Shown: in pieces, positions 1-6,882 of the stretch
Position numbering within the stretch: the stretch's first letter is position 1
How the letters are laid out: each line of letters starts with the position of its first letter
Source of the DNA: Opitutales bacterium
GTDB taxonomy: Bacteria > Verrucomicrobiota > Verrucomicrobiia > Opitutales > UBA953
Length of the DNA stretch: 50,614 bases
Direction: 5' to 3'
NCBI GenBank assembly: GCA_024697185.1
Contig: JAILGB010000008.1
Span: 1 to 50,614 of the forward strand
Program-made: the position numbers and the translations under genes
The notes under the pieces: model-generated
Databases searched by the model: none
Seen by the model: the letters and a program-made list of their open reading frames with translations, nothing else
What the model was told of the DNA's origin: nothing

Positions 1-764
1 GATCCGACAATCTTGCCCAAACTGCCGCCGTTCACCGCATCGTCGATGTGAATGTTCACATAAAAAGACTGGGAGCCCGCACCGCTGCGCGTCATAAGCG
101 TCGTCGTCGCGCTGTCACCGTCGGATTTAACGTTGTAAAGATATTGGATCAACGAATTTGAGCCGGGGGCGGGATTTGACGACGCATCATAATCGGCGAA
201 ATTAAGCGACGAACCGGCCTTCATCGTGACCGAAGCGCCCGCCATCCGCGATGTCAAGCCTAAGGTGTTATTGAGCGTTCCGTAACCCAGCCAGGTGTTG
301 ATTTGGCTTTTGACCGACAAACTTTTGCCTTCGTTAATAACAATCTCACCGCTTGACCAAGCAGGGATACCGGCAGAAATAGCCAACGCACCGCCGAGAG
401 TGGTCACGATTGCGCCTTGATAGTAAGACGAGGCGTTCGCCCACGGTCCCGTCCAACGGTTGAGACGGTCGCCGACCAAAAGCTCTGCCCAGGTAATCTC
501 CGTCCCCGGTATGAGATCAATAAGCTGTCCGTAACCGGTAATGTTTTCGCGGACGTATAGATAATCCGTATCCACCGACAAAGTTCCGCCGGTACCCGAC
601 AGCCGGATATCGCGGGAAGACCAAAAGCCACCGTCGATTCGCTCTTTGGCGCTGATGGTGTCTCCGGTGTTGATCGTAACGGCTGTCACCGCCGCTGTTG
701 CAGAGATTGCCGTTCCCGCGAAGAGGGATGCTGCCGCAAAGAAAAGTGTTTTTGAAAACTTCAT
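1..764 (-). CDS. Secreted surface/autotransporter-type protein, N-terminal part
   Basis: Open reading frame from an ATG at 764 running off the left edge of the window, so only about the first 254 residues are visible. It begins MKFSKTLFFAAASLFAGTAIS, a clear Sec signal peptide with cleavage likely near ATAA. The exported part is rich in Gly, Ser, Thr and Asn with short alternating hydrophobic stretches (for example GGTLSVDTDYLYV and GSSLNFADYDAS). This is the look of the beta-helical passenger proteins (autotransporter-associated beta-strand repeats, often with a PEP-CTERM tail) common in Verrucomicrobia. No domain can be named with certainty and the C-terminus is unseen. No good Shine-Dalgarno precedes the ATG. 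It lies 55 bp downstream of the PEGA-like secreted gene and may share its transcript. One GGGAACG copy sits inside the signal peptide codons (AGT). Confidence 0.75.
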   Translation of the reverse strand, partial: MKFSKTLFFAAASLFAGTAISATAAVTAVTINTGDTISAKERIDGGFWSSRDIRLSGTGGTLSVDTDYLYVRENITGYGQLIDLIPGTEITWAELLVGDRLNRWTGPWANASSYYQGAIVTTLGGALAISAGIPAWSSGEIVINEGKSLSVKSQINTWLGYGTLNNTLGLTSRMAGASVTMKAGSSLNFADYDASSNPAPGSNSLIQYLYNVKSDGDSATTTLMTRSGAGSQSFYVNIHIDDAVNGGSLGKIVG

Positions 765-819
765 GAGGATTGGGATTTAAAATTTATGAAAAGTAAAAAA
801 TCAAAGTTGTCTGTCGCGC

Positions 820-2019
820 TTATTGTTGGCTGTCGTCTTCCCTTTTGATGAGTCCGACGAGCGAGAGTGAAAAATGCTCGCCTTCTTCGATCGCCTCTTC
901 CTTGGCGGGAGGTGTCAGGAGACTTGCGGTCGCCGTCGTTCCCGCCACTGTCGAGATCTTGACGGGAACATCGCTTTTGCCGGCGCGTTTGAGCATATAA
1001 GCCGCTCCCGAAACAAGTTCGCCGGCGCCTTCGGACATCGTCAAAACCAAACGGTCGCCCGCCAGCGCCATTTCGACAGAGCCGACGGGAACGACATTTT
1101 TGGGAGCAGCCGGAGCTGCGGGAACGGCGGGAGCCGCGGGAACGGAATTCGGAGCCGCCGCCTGGCGATTGGATTCGAGAGCCGCCCAATCGAGCAGTTC
1201 GCTGGCTTTGTCCGAATTTTCCAAAATGGCGGGAACGGCCTTGAATGCGCCGCGCCACACGGGAACGAGGGCTTCGTCCAGCGGGAACGCGATCTCCACG
1301 CGCCGCACGCCGGGTTTCAGATTTTGCAGTTCGCGGGCATTTTTCAACTCCACTGCGGCGCCGTCCACCTTGATGACTGCCGCCGGCTGGCGCGCCAGTG
1401 CCAACGCCACATCGCTCAACACGATCTTGCCGTCGGGAACGTCAACGGGAATACGGCCGCGAAGGTCAAAACTGACGCGCGCCGGCTTGCCGCGTTCGAG
1501 TTTCACGCGCTTGAGCTCGACGCCGTAGAGCGACGAACGCGCCTCGATCGTCAAATCGCTGCCGATCTCATATTCTCCCGAAACCAGCGAACCGCGCGAC
1601 TTGTGCTCGCCATTGACAAAAATCTCCGTGTCGGTCGGCAGGCAGGTCACGATCAGCTCGCCTTTTTTCATCTTGAAGACCGGCGACAACTTTTTCGCCG
1701 CGCCCGAACGCAGGACAACATCGTCCAAAACCGCCGGTTCCGCCGCGTTTTCGTTTTCAAAAACAAAACGGTATGTTCCCGCATAAAGCGTGTTGTCCAA
1801 AATCAAAAGCCCGTCCTCGGGCACCGAGCCGACGCGCACGCGCTGGCCGTTAAACTCCTGAAAAATCGTCGTTCCCGGCAAAGTCTGCACCACGACAACC
1901 GCGGGAACGCCCGACGCCTCCTGACCGCAAAGCTCCGCCGACGCCGCAAAAACACCCGCAAAAACCGCAAAAGGCGCGAGAAGACCATTGAGAAAAATTT
2001 TCTTCAAAAAATTTAGCAT
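820..2019 (-). CDS. Secreted protein with PEGA-like domain
   Basis: About 399 residues. I take the ATG at 2019 rather than an in-frame start 57 bases upstream, because the protein then begins MLNFLKKIFLNGLLAPFAVF, a signal peptide ending near ASAELCGQ. Residues roughly 110-180 (GELIVTCLPTDTEIFVNG, then GEYEIGSD and a GKPARVSFDL end) resemble the PEGA surface domain. Residues about 280-310 form a Pro/Ala linker built of VPAAP-type repeats, encoded by several tandem copies of the GGGAACG motif. A small beta-rich domain follows and the end is acidic. The role is unknown; a cell-envelope or extracellular location is inferred from the signal peptide. It is upstream of and co-directional with the left-edge surface protein gene. 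Confidence 0.7.
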   Translation of the reverse strand: MLNFLKKIFLNGLLAPFAVFAGVFAASAELCGQEASGVPAVVVVQTLPGTTIFQEFNGQRVRVGSVPEDGLLILDNTLYAGTYRFVFENENAAEPAVLDDVVLRSGAAKKLSPVFKMKKGELIVTCLPTDTEIFVNGEHKSRGSLVSGEYEIGSDLTIEARSSLYGVELKRVKLERGKPARVSFDLRGRIPVDVPDGKIVLSDVALALARQPAAVIKVDGAAVELKNARELQNLKPGVRRVEIAFPLDEALVPVWRGAFKAVPAILENSDKASELLDWAALESNRQAAAPNSVPAAPAVPAAPAAPKNVVPVGSVEMALAGDRLVLTMSEGAGELVSGAAYMLKRAGKSDVPVKISTVAGTTATASLLTPPAKEEAIEEGEHFSLSLVGLIKREDDSQQ

Positions 2020-2137
2020 AAATACGCAAAGGGGGTTATCTTCCTCTATTACACCTTTTTTGGCCGTCGTTGTCAAACATTAAAACGCTCGCGCGCGCAC
2101 GCGAGGCGGCAAAAATCCCGACAATTTTCCCGGGCAC

Positions 2138-2177
2138 AAAAAAAGCGTTCCCGCCAAATCCGACGGAAACGCTTTTT
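2138..2177 (-). terminator. Rho-independent terminator of rbr
   Basis: Inverted repeat AAAAAGCGTTCCCG / CGGAAACGCTTTTT with one mismatch, followed on the minus strand by a run of T. It lies 18 bp past the rubrerythrin stop codon. The left arm contains a CGTTCCC motif copy. The A/T-rich arms would also let it work in the plus direction. Confidence 0.8.
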
Positions 2178-2194
2178 GTCCGGCAAACGCCTTT

Positions 2195-2770
2195 TTACCA
2201 GTTTTCGCCCAAGAGCTCAAAATGCGCTTGCGGATGGGCGCAGGCGGGACAAAGCACCGGAGCTTCCGAAGCTTCGCAGATGTAACCGCAGTTGCGGCAG
2301 CGCCACCAAACTTTGCCGTCTTTCTTGAAGACCTCGCCCTTTTCGAGATTGGCGAGCAGTCCCAGGTAGCGTTTCTCGTGCTGTTTTTCCGCGATCGAGA
2401 CATTGCGGAACACTGCCGCGATCTCGGCAAAACCTTCCTGCTCCGCGATATCCGCAAACTTGGGATAATCGCAAGACCATTCGCCGTGTTCGCCCGCGGC
2501 GGCAGCCTTCAAGTTTTCCGCCGTCGTGCCGATCACGCCCGCCGGGAACGCCGCGACAATCTCGACTTCGCCGCCCTCAAGAAACTTGAAAAAGCGTTTC
2601 GCGTGCTCTTTTTCCTGATTTGCCGTTTCCTCAAAAATCGCGGCGATCTGCACAAATCCCTCACTCTTTGCCTTGGAAGCGAAATAAGTGTAGCGATTGC
2701 GCGCCTGTGATTCTCCCGCAAAAGCGTGGAGGAGATTTTTTTCGGTCTGAGTACCTTTCAATGATGCCAT
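2195..2770 (-). CDS. rbr: Rubrerythrin
   Basis: 191 residues from the ATG at 2770, which is preceded by AAGGAAAAAT; an in-frame ATG 72 bases further upstream is rejected because it lies beyond the promoter -10 box. The N-terminal four-helix ferritin-like domain (residues 1-140) shows the di-iron ligands in ESQARNRY and EKEHAKRFF, and again in EQEG and EKQHEKRY. The C-terminal rubredoxin domain has two CxxC pairs (CRNCGYIC and CPAC) for one Fe(SCys)4 site. Rubrerythrin reduces hydrogen peroxide in the cytoplasm of anaerobes, using electrons from rubredoxin or NAD(P)H enzymes. It is a single-gene unit with a terminator at 2138-2177 and a promoter overlapped by a Fur/PerR-type box at 2808-2822, so peroxide or iron control is likely. 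Confidence 0.95.
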   Translation of the reverse strand: MASLKGTQTEKNLLHAFAGESQARNRYTYFASKAKSEGFVQIAAIFEETANQEKEHAKRFFKFLEGGEVEIVAAFPAGVIGTTAENLKAAAAGEHGEWSCDYPKFADIAEQEGFAEIAAVFRNVSIAEKQHEKRYLGLLANLEKGEVFKKDGKVWWRCRNCGYICEASEAPVLCPACAHPQAHFELLGENW

Positions 2771-2807
2771 ATTTTTCCTTTTGTTAGGGTTACTGTGTTC
2801 GTATCTT

Positions 2808-2838
2808 TTAGAATAATTCAAAAATACTGGGAAATCAA
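2808..2838 (-). promoter_or_regulatory. rbr promoter with overlapping Fur/PerR-type box
   Basis: On the minus strand: -35 TTGATT (2833-2838), a 17-bp spacer, -10 TATTCT (2810-2815). The 15-bp operator TTTGAATTATTCTAA (2808-2822) is a 7-1-7 inverted repeat with one mismatch and covers the -10 box. The B. subtilis PerR consensus is TTATAATNATTATAA. A bound repressor would block RNA polymerase. The same -35/-10 pair and near-identical palindrome recur at ahpC. Confidence 0.7.
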
Positions 2839-2888
2839 GCATAAAATTTATGGCGGCGGGAACGAAATTTTCTTAAAATTTTTCTATT

Positions 2889-4037
2889 ATGATCATTCTT
2901 GAAAAACCGCTCGTATCACAGGAGCTGAAAGCCTATCTCCAAGCCTCCAAAACGCCGGTTCTCGACAACGCCTATGCGCGTGAAATCCTCGCGGGAACGC
3001 CCGGCTGCCGCCTCACCGGAGACGCGGAGGCGCGGGAACGGATCGCCGGCGGCGAACGCCTTTACACCGTTTCCGAAAACGCCCTCGAATGGGTTTTGCA
3101 AAATATCGATGATCCCTGTTCCCGCCGCGTCATCGACACGATGAAAAACAAAACGGCGATGCGGCAGATCCTCCAAAGCGCCTATCCCGATTTTTTCTTC
3201 CGGGAAATCAGCGTCGAAAAGCTCGCGGAGCTTGATTTTGACACGATTCCCGTTCCCGTCGTTCTGAAGCCGTCCGTCGGATTTTTTAGCGTCGGCGTCT
3301 ATACGGTCCGCGACAAAAACGACTGGCAGAACGCTCTCGACGACATTCAAAAAAGTTCCGGAAACTGGAAAAAACTTTATCCCGAAAGCGTGCTCGCCAA
3401 GCAAAACTTCATCCTCGAAAAATACATCGACGGGGACGAATATGCCGTGGACGTCTATTTTGACGGCGACGGGAACGCCGTCATCCTCAACATCCTCAAA
3501 CACGATTTTTCGTCCGCGAGCGACGTTTCCGACCGGCTCTATTACACATCAAAAAAAGTGATTCTCGAAAATCTCGAGCCCTTCACGGCGTTTTTCAATC
3601 GCGTCAACAAAAGCCTCGGCGCGCGCAACTTTCCCGCCCACGTCGAGCTCCGCGTCGAAGACGGAAAAGCCGTTCCCGTCGAGTTCAACCCGATGCGCTT
3701 TTCCGGCTACTGCACAACCGACGTCTCGCTCTTCGCCTACGGATTTCGCACCTACGATTTTTACCTCAACGACAAAAAACCCGACTGGGAAAAAATCCTC
3801 AGCGGCAAAGACGGCAAAATCTACGCGATGATCCTCCTCAACAAACCCGTTCCCTGCCCAGAGGTGAAGGATTTTGACTACGACAGCCTCTGCAAAAAAT
3901 TTCAAAAAATTCTCTGCCTCCGCAAAAGCGACTGGCAAAAAAACAGCGTCTTCGGATTCCTCTTTGTCGAAACCGACAATCCGCAGGAACTCGACTATAT
4001 CGTCAAGTCCGACCTTCTCGAATTTTGTAAAATCTAA
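2889..4037 (+). CDS. ATP-grasp family ligase, substrate unknown
   Basis: 382 residues. The ATP-grasp fold is recognisable from PVVLKPSVGFFSVGVY (phosphate-binding strand and loop, about residues 135-150), FILEKYIDGDEYAVDVYFD (about 175-195) and HVELRVEDGKAVPVEFNPM (about 255-275), the last holding the Mg-ATP ligands E and N. The N-terminal 120 residues would be the pre-ATP-grasp domain; the last 90 residues are not recognised. ATP-grasp enzymes join a carboxylate to an amine, thiol or alcohol through an acyl-phosphate, but the substrate cannot be told from sequence. It is a lone gene, divergent from rbr. A TAAAAT box lies 9 nt before the ATG with no Shine-Dalgarno, so the transcript may have almost no leader. 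Confidence 0.85.
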   Translation: MIILEKPLVSQELKAYLQASKTPVLDNAYAREILAGTPGCRLTGDAEARERIAGGERLYTVSENALEWVLQNIDDPCSRRVIDTMKNKTAMRQILQSAYPDFFFREISVEKLAELDFDTIPVPVVLKPSVGFFSVGVYTVRDKNDWQNALDDIQKSSGNWKKLYPESVLAKQNFILEKYIDGDEYAVDVYFDGDGNAVILNILKHDFSSASDVSDRLYYTSKKVILENLEPFTAFFNRVNKSLGARNFPAHVELRVEDGKAVPVEFNPMRFSGYCTTDVSLFAYGFRTYDFYLNDKKPDWEKILSGKDGKIYAMILLNKPVPCPEVKDFDYDSLCKKFQKILCLRKSDWQKNSVFGFLFVETDNPQELDYIVKSDLLEFCKI

Positions 4038-4045
4038 TCGAAACC

Positions 4046-4061
4046 CGTTCCCGCGGGAACG
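4046..4061. repeat. Perfect palindrome of two GGGAACG-type motifs between convergent genes
   Basis: CGTTCCCGCGGGAACG is a perfect 16-bp palindrome. It is followed within 35 bp by two more direct motif copies (GCGGGAACG and CGGGAACGG). It sits in the 78-bp gap between the convergent ATP-grasp and sulfatase genes, where a bidirectional transcription stop would be expected. There is no long T-run, so a terminator role is only suggested. Confidence 0.6.
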
Positions 4062-4115
4062 GCGGGAACGCCATTTTCGGGAACGGGGATTTTTGAAAGG
4101 CGCGGGAACGGGAAA

Positions 4116-5636
4116 TCAGATTCTCCCGCCGGTGAGGCGGAGCATTTTTTCGCGCATTTCGCGCAGCTTTTTAGGATTTTTTTCGGCGAGATTGTTGCGC
4201 TGCCCGACATCTTTGACGATTTCAAAAAGCATTTCTTTTTCTGAAAACCCTGTTTCGTTGCCGGTCTCCCAGGCGACTTTCGGGGAACCCGGATGTGCGG
4301 GGATATAGATGTAGTCGCCTTCCCTGTATGCCAAGCGTCCCATGGATTGGACGATAAAATTTTTGCGGCCTTCCTTTTTGTTTTTGCCGAGCAGGACATC
4401 GAGATGGTTTTCAGAGTCCGTTCCCGCGGGAACGTTCCCGCCGACAAGTGCGGCGAGGCTGGCAAAAAAATCGAGTTGCGACACGGGAACGTCCGATGTT
4501 CCCGGCGCGATTTTTCCCTGCCAGCAAACGACGAACGGCACATGGGTCCCGCCCTCAAAAAGGCTGTATTTGCCGCCGCGCAACTTCCCTGTCGGGCTGT
4601 AGTTTTTTGCCTTGGCGAGCGGGATCGCGTCGTCGATGTAGCCGTCATCCAGGACCGGACCGTTGTCGCTGGTGAAAATGACGATCGTGTTTTTGTCGAG
4701 ACCGTTTTTCTCAAGGCAGTCGAGCAGTTCGCCGACTTGGGCGTCGGCTTCGAGAATCACGTCGCCGCGCGGACCGAGTCCCGATTTTCCGGCAAATTTC
4801 GCATTGGGCAGACGCGGCACGTGCGGCTGGTGCAACGCATAATACATAAAAAACGGCTCGCTTTTGTTGGCTTCGACAAATTTTAGCGCCTCCCGCGAAA
4901 AAATCTCCGCCATCTTCTCGTCAACCCAGCGCGCCGCCGCGCCGCCCTTCATAAAACCGATGCGCGAAACGCCGTTGACGATACTGTCCGCGTGACCGTG
5001 CGAAGGATGCATTTTCAAAACTTGGGGATGCGTGCGGCCTGTCGGCTCCCCAGGGAAATTTTTGCGGTAACTGACAAAAATCGGATCGGCGGGATCGCGG
5101 TTGACGACATAGCCGTTTGAAAAATACACGCAGGGCACGCGGTCGTTGGTCGCCGCCATGATGTAGGAATGTTCAAAACCGATTTCCGCGGGGCCCGGCG
5201 TCACTTTTTTGTTCCAGTCGGAATCGCCCTTGCCGAGCCCGAGGTGCCATTTGCCGATCGCGCAAGTCTTGTAGCCGTTGTCGCGGAACATGGTCGCGAT
5301 CGTCGGCCGGTCCGTCGGAATGATCAGCGGCGAATCCCCCGGCAAAACTTCAACGCGATTGCGCCACGGATAAACACCCGTCAACAAACCGTAACGGCTC
5401 GGCGAACTCGTCGCCGAAGAGCAATAGCCGCGCGTAAAACGCAAACCGCGCGCGGCAATCCTGTCGATGTTGGGCGTCTTTAACGGCGAACCGTAAGCCG
5501 AAATCTCCCCATAGCCCAAATCATCGGCGATCACGATGATGACATTGGGCTTGGAAGCGTTCCCGTGAGCCGCCGCGGGAACGGCAAAACCGACCAAAGC
5601 AGCCGTCGCCGCCATTGCAAAAAACGATTTTTCCAT
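4116..5636 (-). CDS. Secreted sulfatase (arylsulfatase A family), serine-type active site
   Basis: 506 residues from the ATG at 5636; a TTG two codons upstream is less likely. Signal peptide MEKSFFAMAATAALVGFAV..AAA. Metal ligands are in IIVIADDLGYGE near residue 40. The nucleophile motif S-S-P-S-R (about residues 77-81, followed by YGLLTG) matches the C/S-x-P-x-R sulfatase signature. In it the serine would be converted to formylglycine, normally by a radical-SAM maturase (anSME/AtsB), which is not in the window. Further landmarks are GKWHLG, HQPHVPR and TSDNGP. The enzyme would remove sulfate esters from a glycan in the periplasm or outside. Length and order fit the family. It is monocistronic and has several internal motif copies. 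Confidence 0.92.
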   Translation of the reverse strand: MEKSFFAMAATAALVGFAVPAAAHGNASKPNVIIVIADDLGYGEISAYGSPLKTPNIDRIAARGLRFTRGYCSSATSSPSRYGLLTGVYPWRNRVEVLPGDSPLIIPTDRPTIATMFRDNGYKTCAIGKWHLGLGKGDSDWNKKVTPGPAEIGFEHSYIMAATNDRVPCVYFSNGYVVNRDPADPIFVSYRKNFPGEPTGRTHPQVLKMHPSHGHADSIVNGVSRIGFMKGGAAARWVDEKMAEIFSREALKFVEANKSEPFFMYYALHQPHVPRLPNAKFAGKSGLGPRGDVILEADAQVGELLDCLEKNGLDKNTIVIFTSDNGPVLDDGYIDDAIPLAKAKNYSPTGKLRGGKYSLFEGGTHVPFVVCWQGKIAPGTSDVPVSQLDFFASLAALVGGNVPAGTDSENHLDVLLGKNKKEGRKNFIVQSMGRLAYREGDYIYIPAHPGSPKVAWETGNETGFSEKEMLFEIVKDVGQRNNLAEKNPKKLREMREKMLRLTGGRI

Positions 5637-5773
5637 ACGCAAAAAACAAAGTTGAAAACTTGTCGCGGGAACGCGGTTTTAACGACAAAATCCCGCAGGG
5701 TGACAAAAACCATTTTACACGATATGACAAAAAAAATTAATTTATTTTTCCTCAAAAACCGCACAAAATCCAC

Positions 5774-5810
5774 TTGTATCCCCAGCAAAACTTTATTAAA
5801 ATGATTCTAA
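5774..5810 (+). promoter_or_regulatory. ZIP gene promoter with overlapping Fur/PerR-type box
   Basis: -35 TTGTAT (5774-5779), 17-bp spacer, -10 TAAAAT (5797-5802). The 15-bp palindrome TTAAAATGATTCTAA (5796-5810) is a 7-1-7 repeat with one mismatch and covers the -10 box, as at rbr. It ends 10 nt before the ATG at 5821. Confidence 0.65.
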
Positions 5811-5820
5811 AATTCTTAAA

Positions 5821-6618
5821 ATGTCTGAAACCTTAAAATTATTCCTCGGGCTTTTGATTCCTTTTGCGGGAACGACGGCGGGTGCCGCCTGCGTTTTTTT
5901 CCTGCGGCGGCGGATGGGTGACAATCTGCAAAAAAGTCTGCTGGGTTTTGCCGCCGGCGTGATGGTCGCCGCCTCGGTTTTTTCGCTGTTGTTGCCGGCG
6001 ATTGAGGATTCGTCGGACTTGGGCAAGTGGGCGTTTTTCCCGGCGGCGGCGGGAACGGCGCTCGGACTCAGTTTTTTGCTGGTTTTGGACAAAATCATCC
6101 CTCACCTGCACGCCAATGCCGCGCGACCCGAAGGTTTTGACGGCGTTCCCGTAAAACTCAGCCGTTCGGCACTGCTTTGTTTTGCGATAACACTCCACAA
6201 TATTCCCGAAGGCATGGCGGTCGGCGTCGTTTTTGCGGGGGCAATCGGCGGTGATCCCAGTGTCTCCGTCGCTGCAGCCTTTACCCTCGCCGCCGGGATC
6301 GCGATCCAAAATTTCCCTGAGGGCGCCGTCGTCTCAATGCCGCTCCGCACTGCGGGAACGAGCCGCAAAAAAGCGTTTTTGCTGGGCACTCTCTCCGGGC
6401 TGGTCGAACCTGTCGCCGCCTTGCTCACAATCCTGCTCGCCGATCTTGTCGCCGCCGCCCTTCCTTATCTGCTTTCGTTTGCCGCGGGAGCGATGCTCTA
6501 TGTCGTCGTCGAAGAACTCATCCCCGAAGCCTCCGAAGGCGAACACTCCAATCACGGGACTGTCAGCTTCGGTGTCGGATTCATCCTCATGATGATCCTC
6601 GACGTCGCCTTGGGATAA
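5821..6618 (+). CDS. ZIP-family divalent metal transporter (ZupT-like)
   Basis: 265 residues with about eight hydrophobic segments. The family signatures are HNIPEG (residues 126-131, TM4) and QNFPEG (163-168, TM5), which form the metal path in ZIP transporters. A short His-containing cytoplasmic loop (PHLHAN, about residue 95) lies before TM4. It would import zinc, iron or manganese across the inner membrane; which metal cannot be told. The Fur/PerR-like operator on its promoter suggests iron or manganese, or peroxide-linked metal control. It is a single gene, followed immediately by the left end of the integrated island. Confidence 0.9.
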   Translation: MSETLKLFLGLLIPFAGTTAGAACVFFLRRRMGDNLQKSLLGFAAGVMVAASVFSLLLPAIEDSSDLGKWAFFPAAAGTALGLSFLLVLDKIIPHLHANAARPEGFDGVPVKLSRSALLCFAITLHNIPEGMAVGVVFAGAIGGDPSVSVAAAFTLAAGIAIQNFPEGAVVSMPLRTAGTSRKKAFLLGTLSGLVEPVAALLTILLADLVAAALPYLLSFAAGAMLYVVVEELIPEASEGEHSNHGTVSFGVGFILMMILDVALG

Positions 6619-6636
6619 TCCGCGTTCCCGCAAAAC

Positions 6637-6682
6637 TCAGATTTTTTCCAAAACCGCGACATTCTCAATATGGCGCGTTTGC
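6637..6682 (-). pseudogene. Displaced native 3' end of rlmD (left attachment repeat)
   Basis: Read on the minus strand this is the end of an rlmD-type gene: RHIENVAVLEKI then TGA at 6637-6639, followed by a GGGAACG copy typical of this chromosome. It repeats 10020-10062. The two copies are identical over 38 bp (6645-6682 and 10025-10062), extending to 43 bp with one mismatch (6644 T, 10024 C). This is the footprint of site-specific insertion into the 3' end of rlmD: the gene body now lies 3.4 kb away at 9921-11297 and its original last codons were left here. Confidence 0.85.
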
Positions 6683-6808
6683 TCTGAATTGATGATGTGC
6701 ATCAAGCAACGATGCCGGAGACTCCATCGGGAGCAGGTCATTAAGCGCATCCAGTATCTCTCTGATGACTCCTACATATCCAATGTAATTATCCCAGTTG
6801 CGCGTCAT
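6665..6808 (-). CDS. Small ORF at left end of island
   Basis: 47 codons starting MTRNWDNYIGYVGVI and ending inside the left repeat (TGA at 6665-6667). It overlaps the 29-codon ORF at 6789-6878 in another frame. A single-base shift near 6795 would join the two into one product of about 75 residues following the DUF262 gene. It may be a truncated or frameshifted second gene of the defence operon, or two coupled micro-ORFs. No family recognised. Confidence 0.35.
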   Translation of the reverse strand: MTRNWDNYIGYVGVIREILDALNDLLPMESPASLLDAHHQFRANAPY

Positions 6809-6878
6809 TAGCTTTGACGCAGTTTTCAAATTTCAATATATGCTCAACAAGCGTGTCGTAATCGGCTATCGTCGGCAT
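6789..6878 (-). CDS. 29-residue ORF directly after the DUF262 gene
   Basis: ATG at 6878, 4 nt after the TGA of the DUF262 gene, with AGGGGTGATTTC in front that could serve as ribosome-binding site. The peptide starts MPTIADYDTLVEHILKFENC and ends at TAA 6789-6791. It may be the 5' part of a broken gene continuing in another frame at 6665-6808. Function unknown. Confidence 0.35.
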   Translation of the reverse strand: MPTIADYDTLVEHILKFENCVKANDAQLG

Positions 6879-6882
6879 GAAA

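Noticed and set aside
874-2016. Long plus-strand open frame opposite the PEGA-like gene
   Set aside because: Arg/His/Gln-rich translation without motifs, exactly antisense to a gene with signal peptide; a frame shadow in GC-rich DNA.
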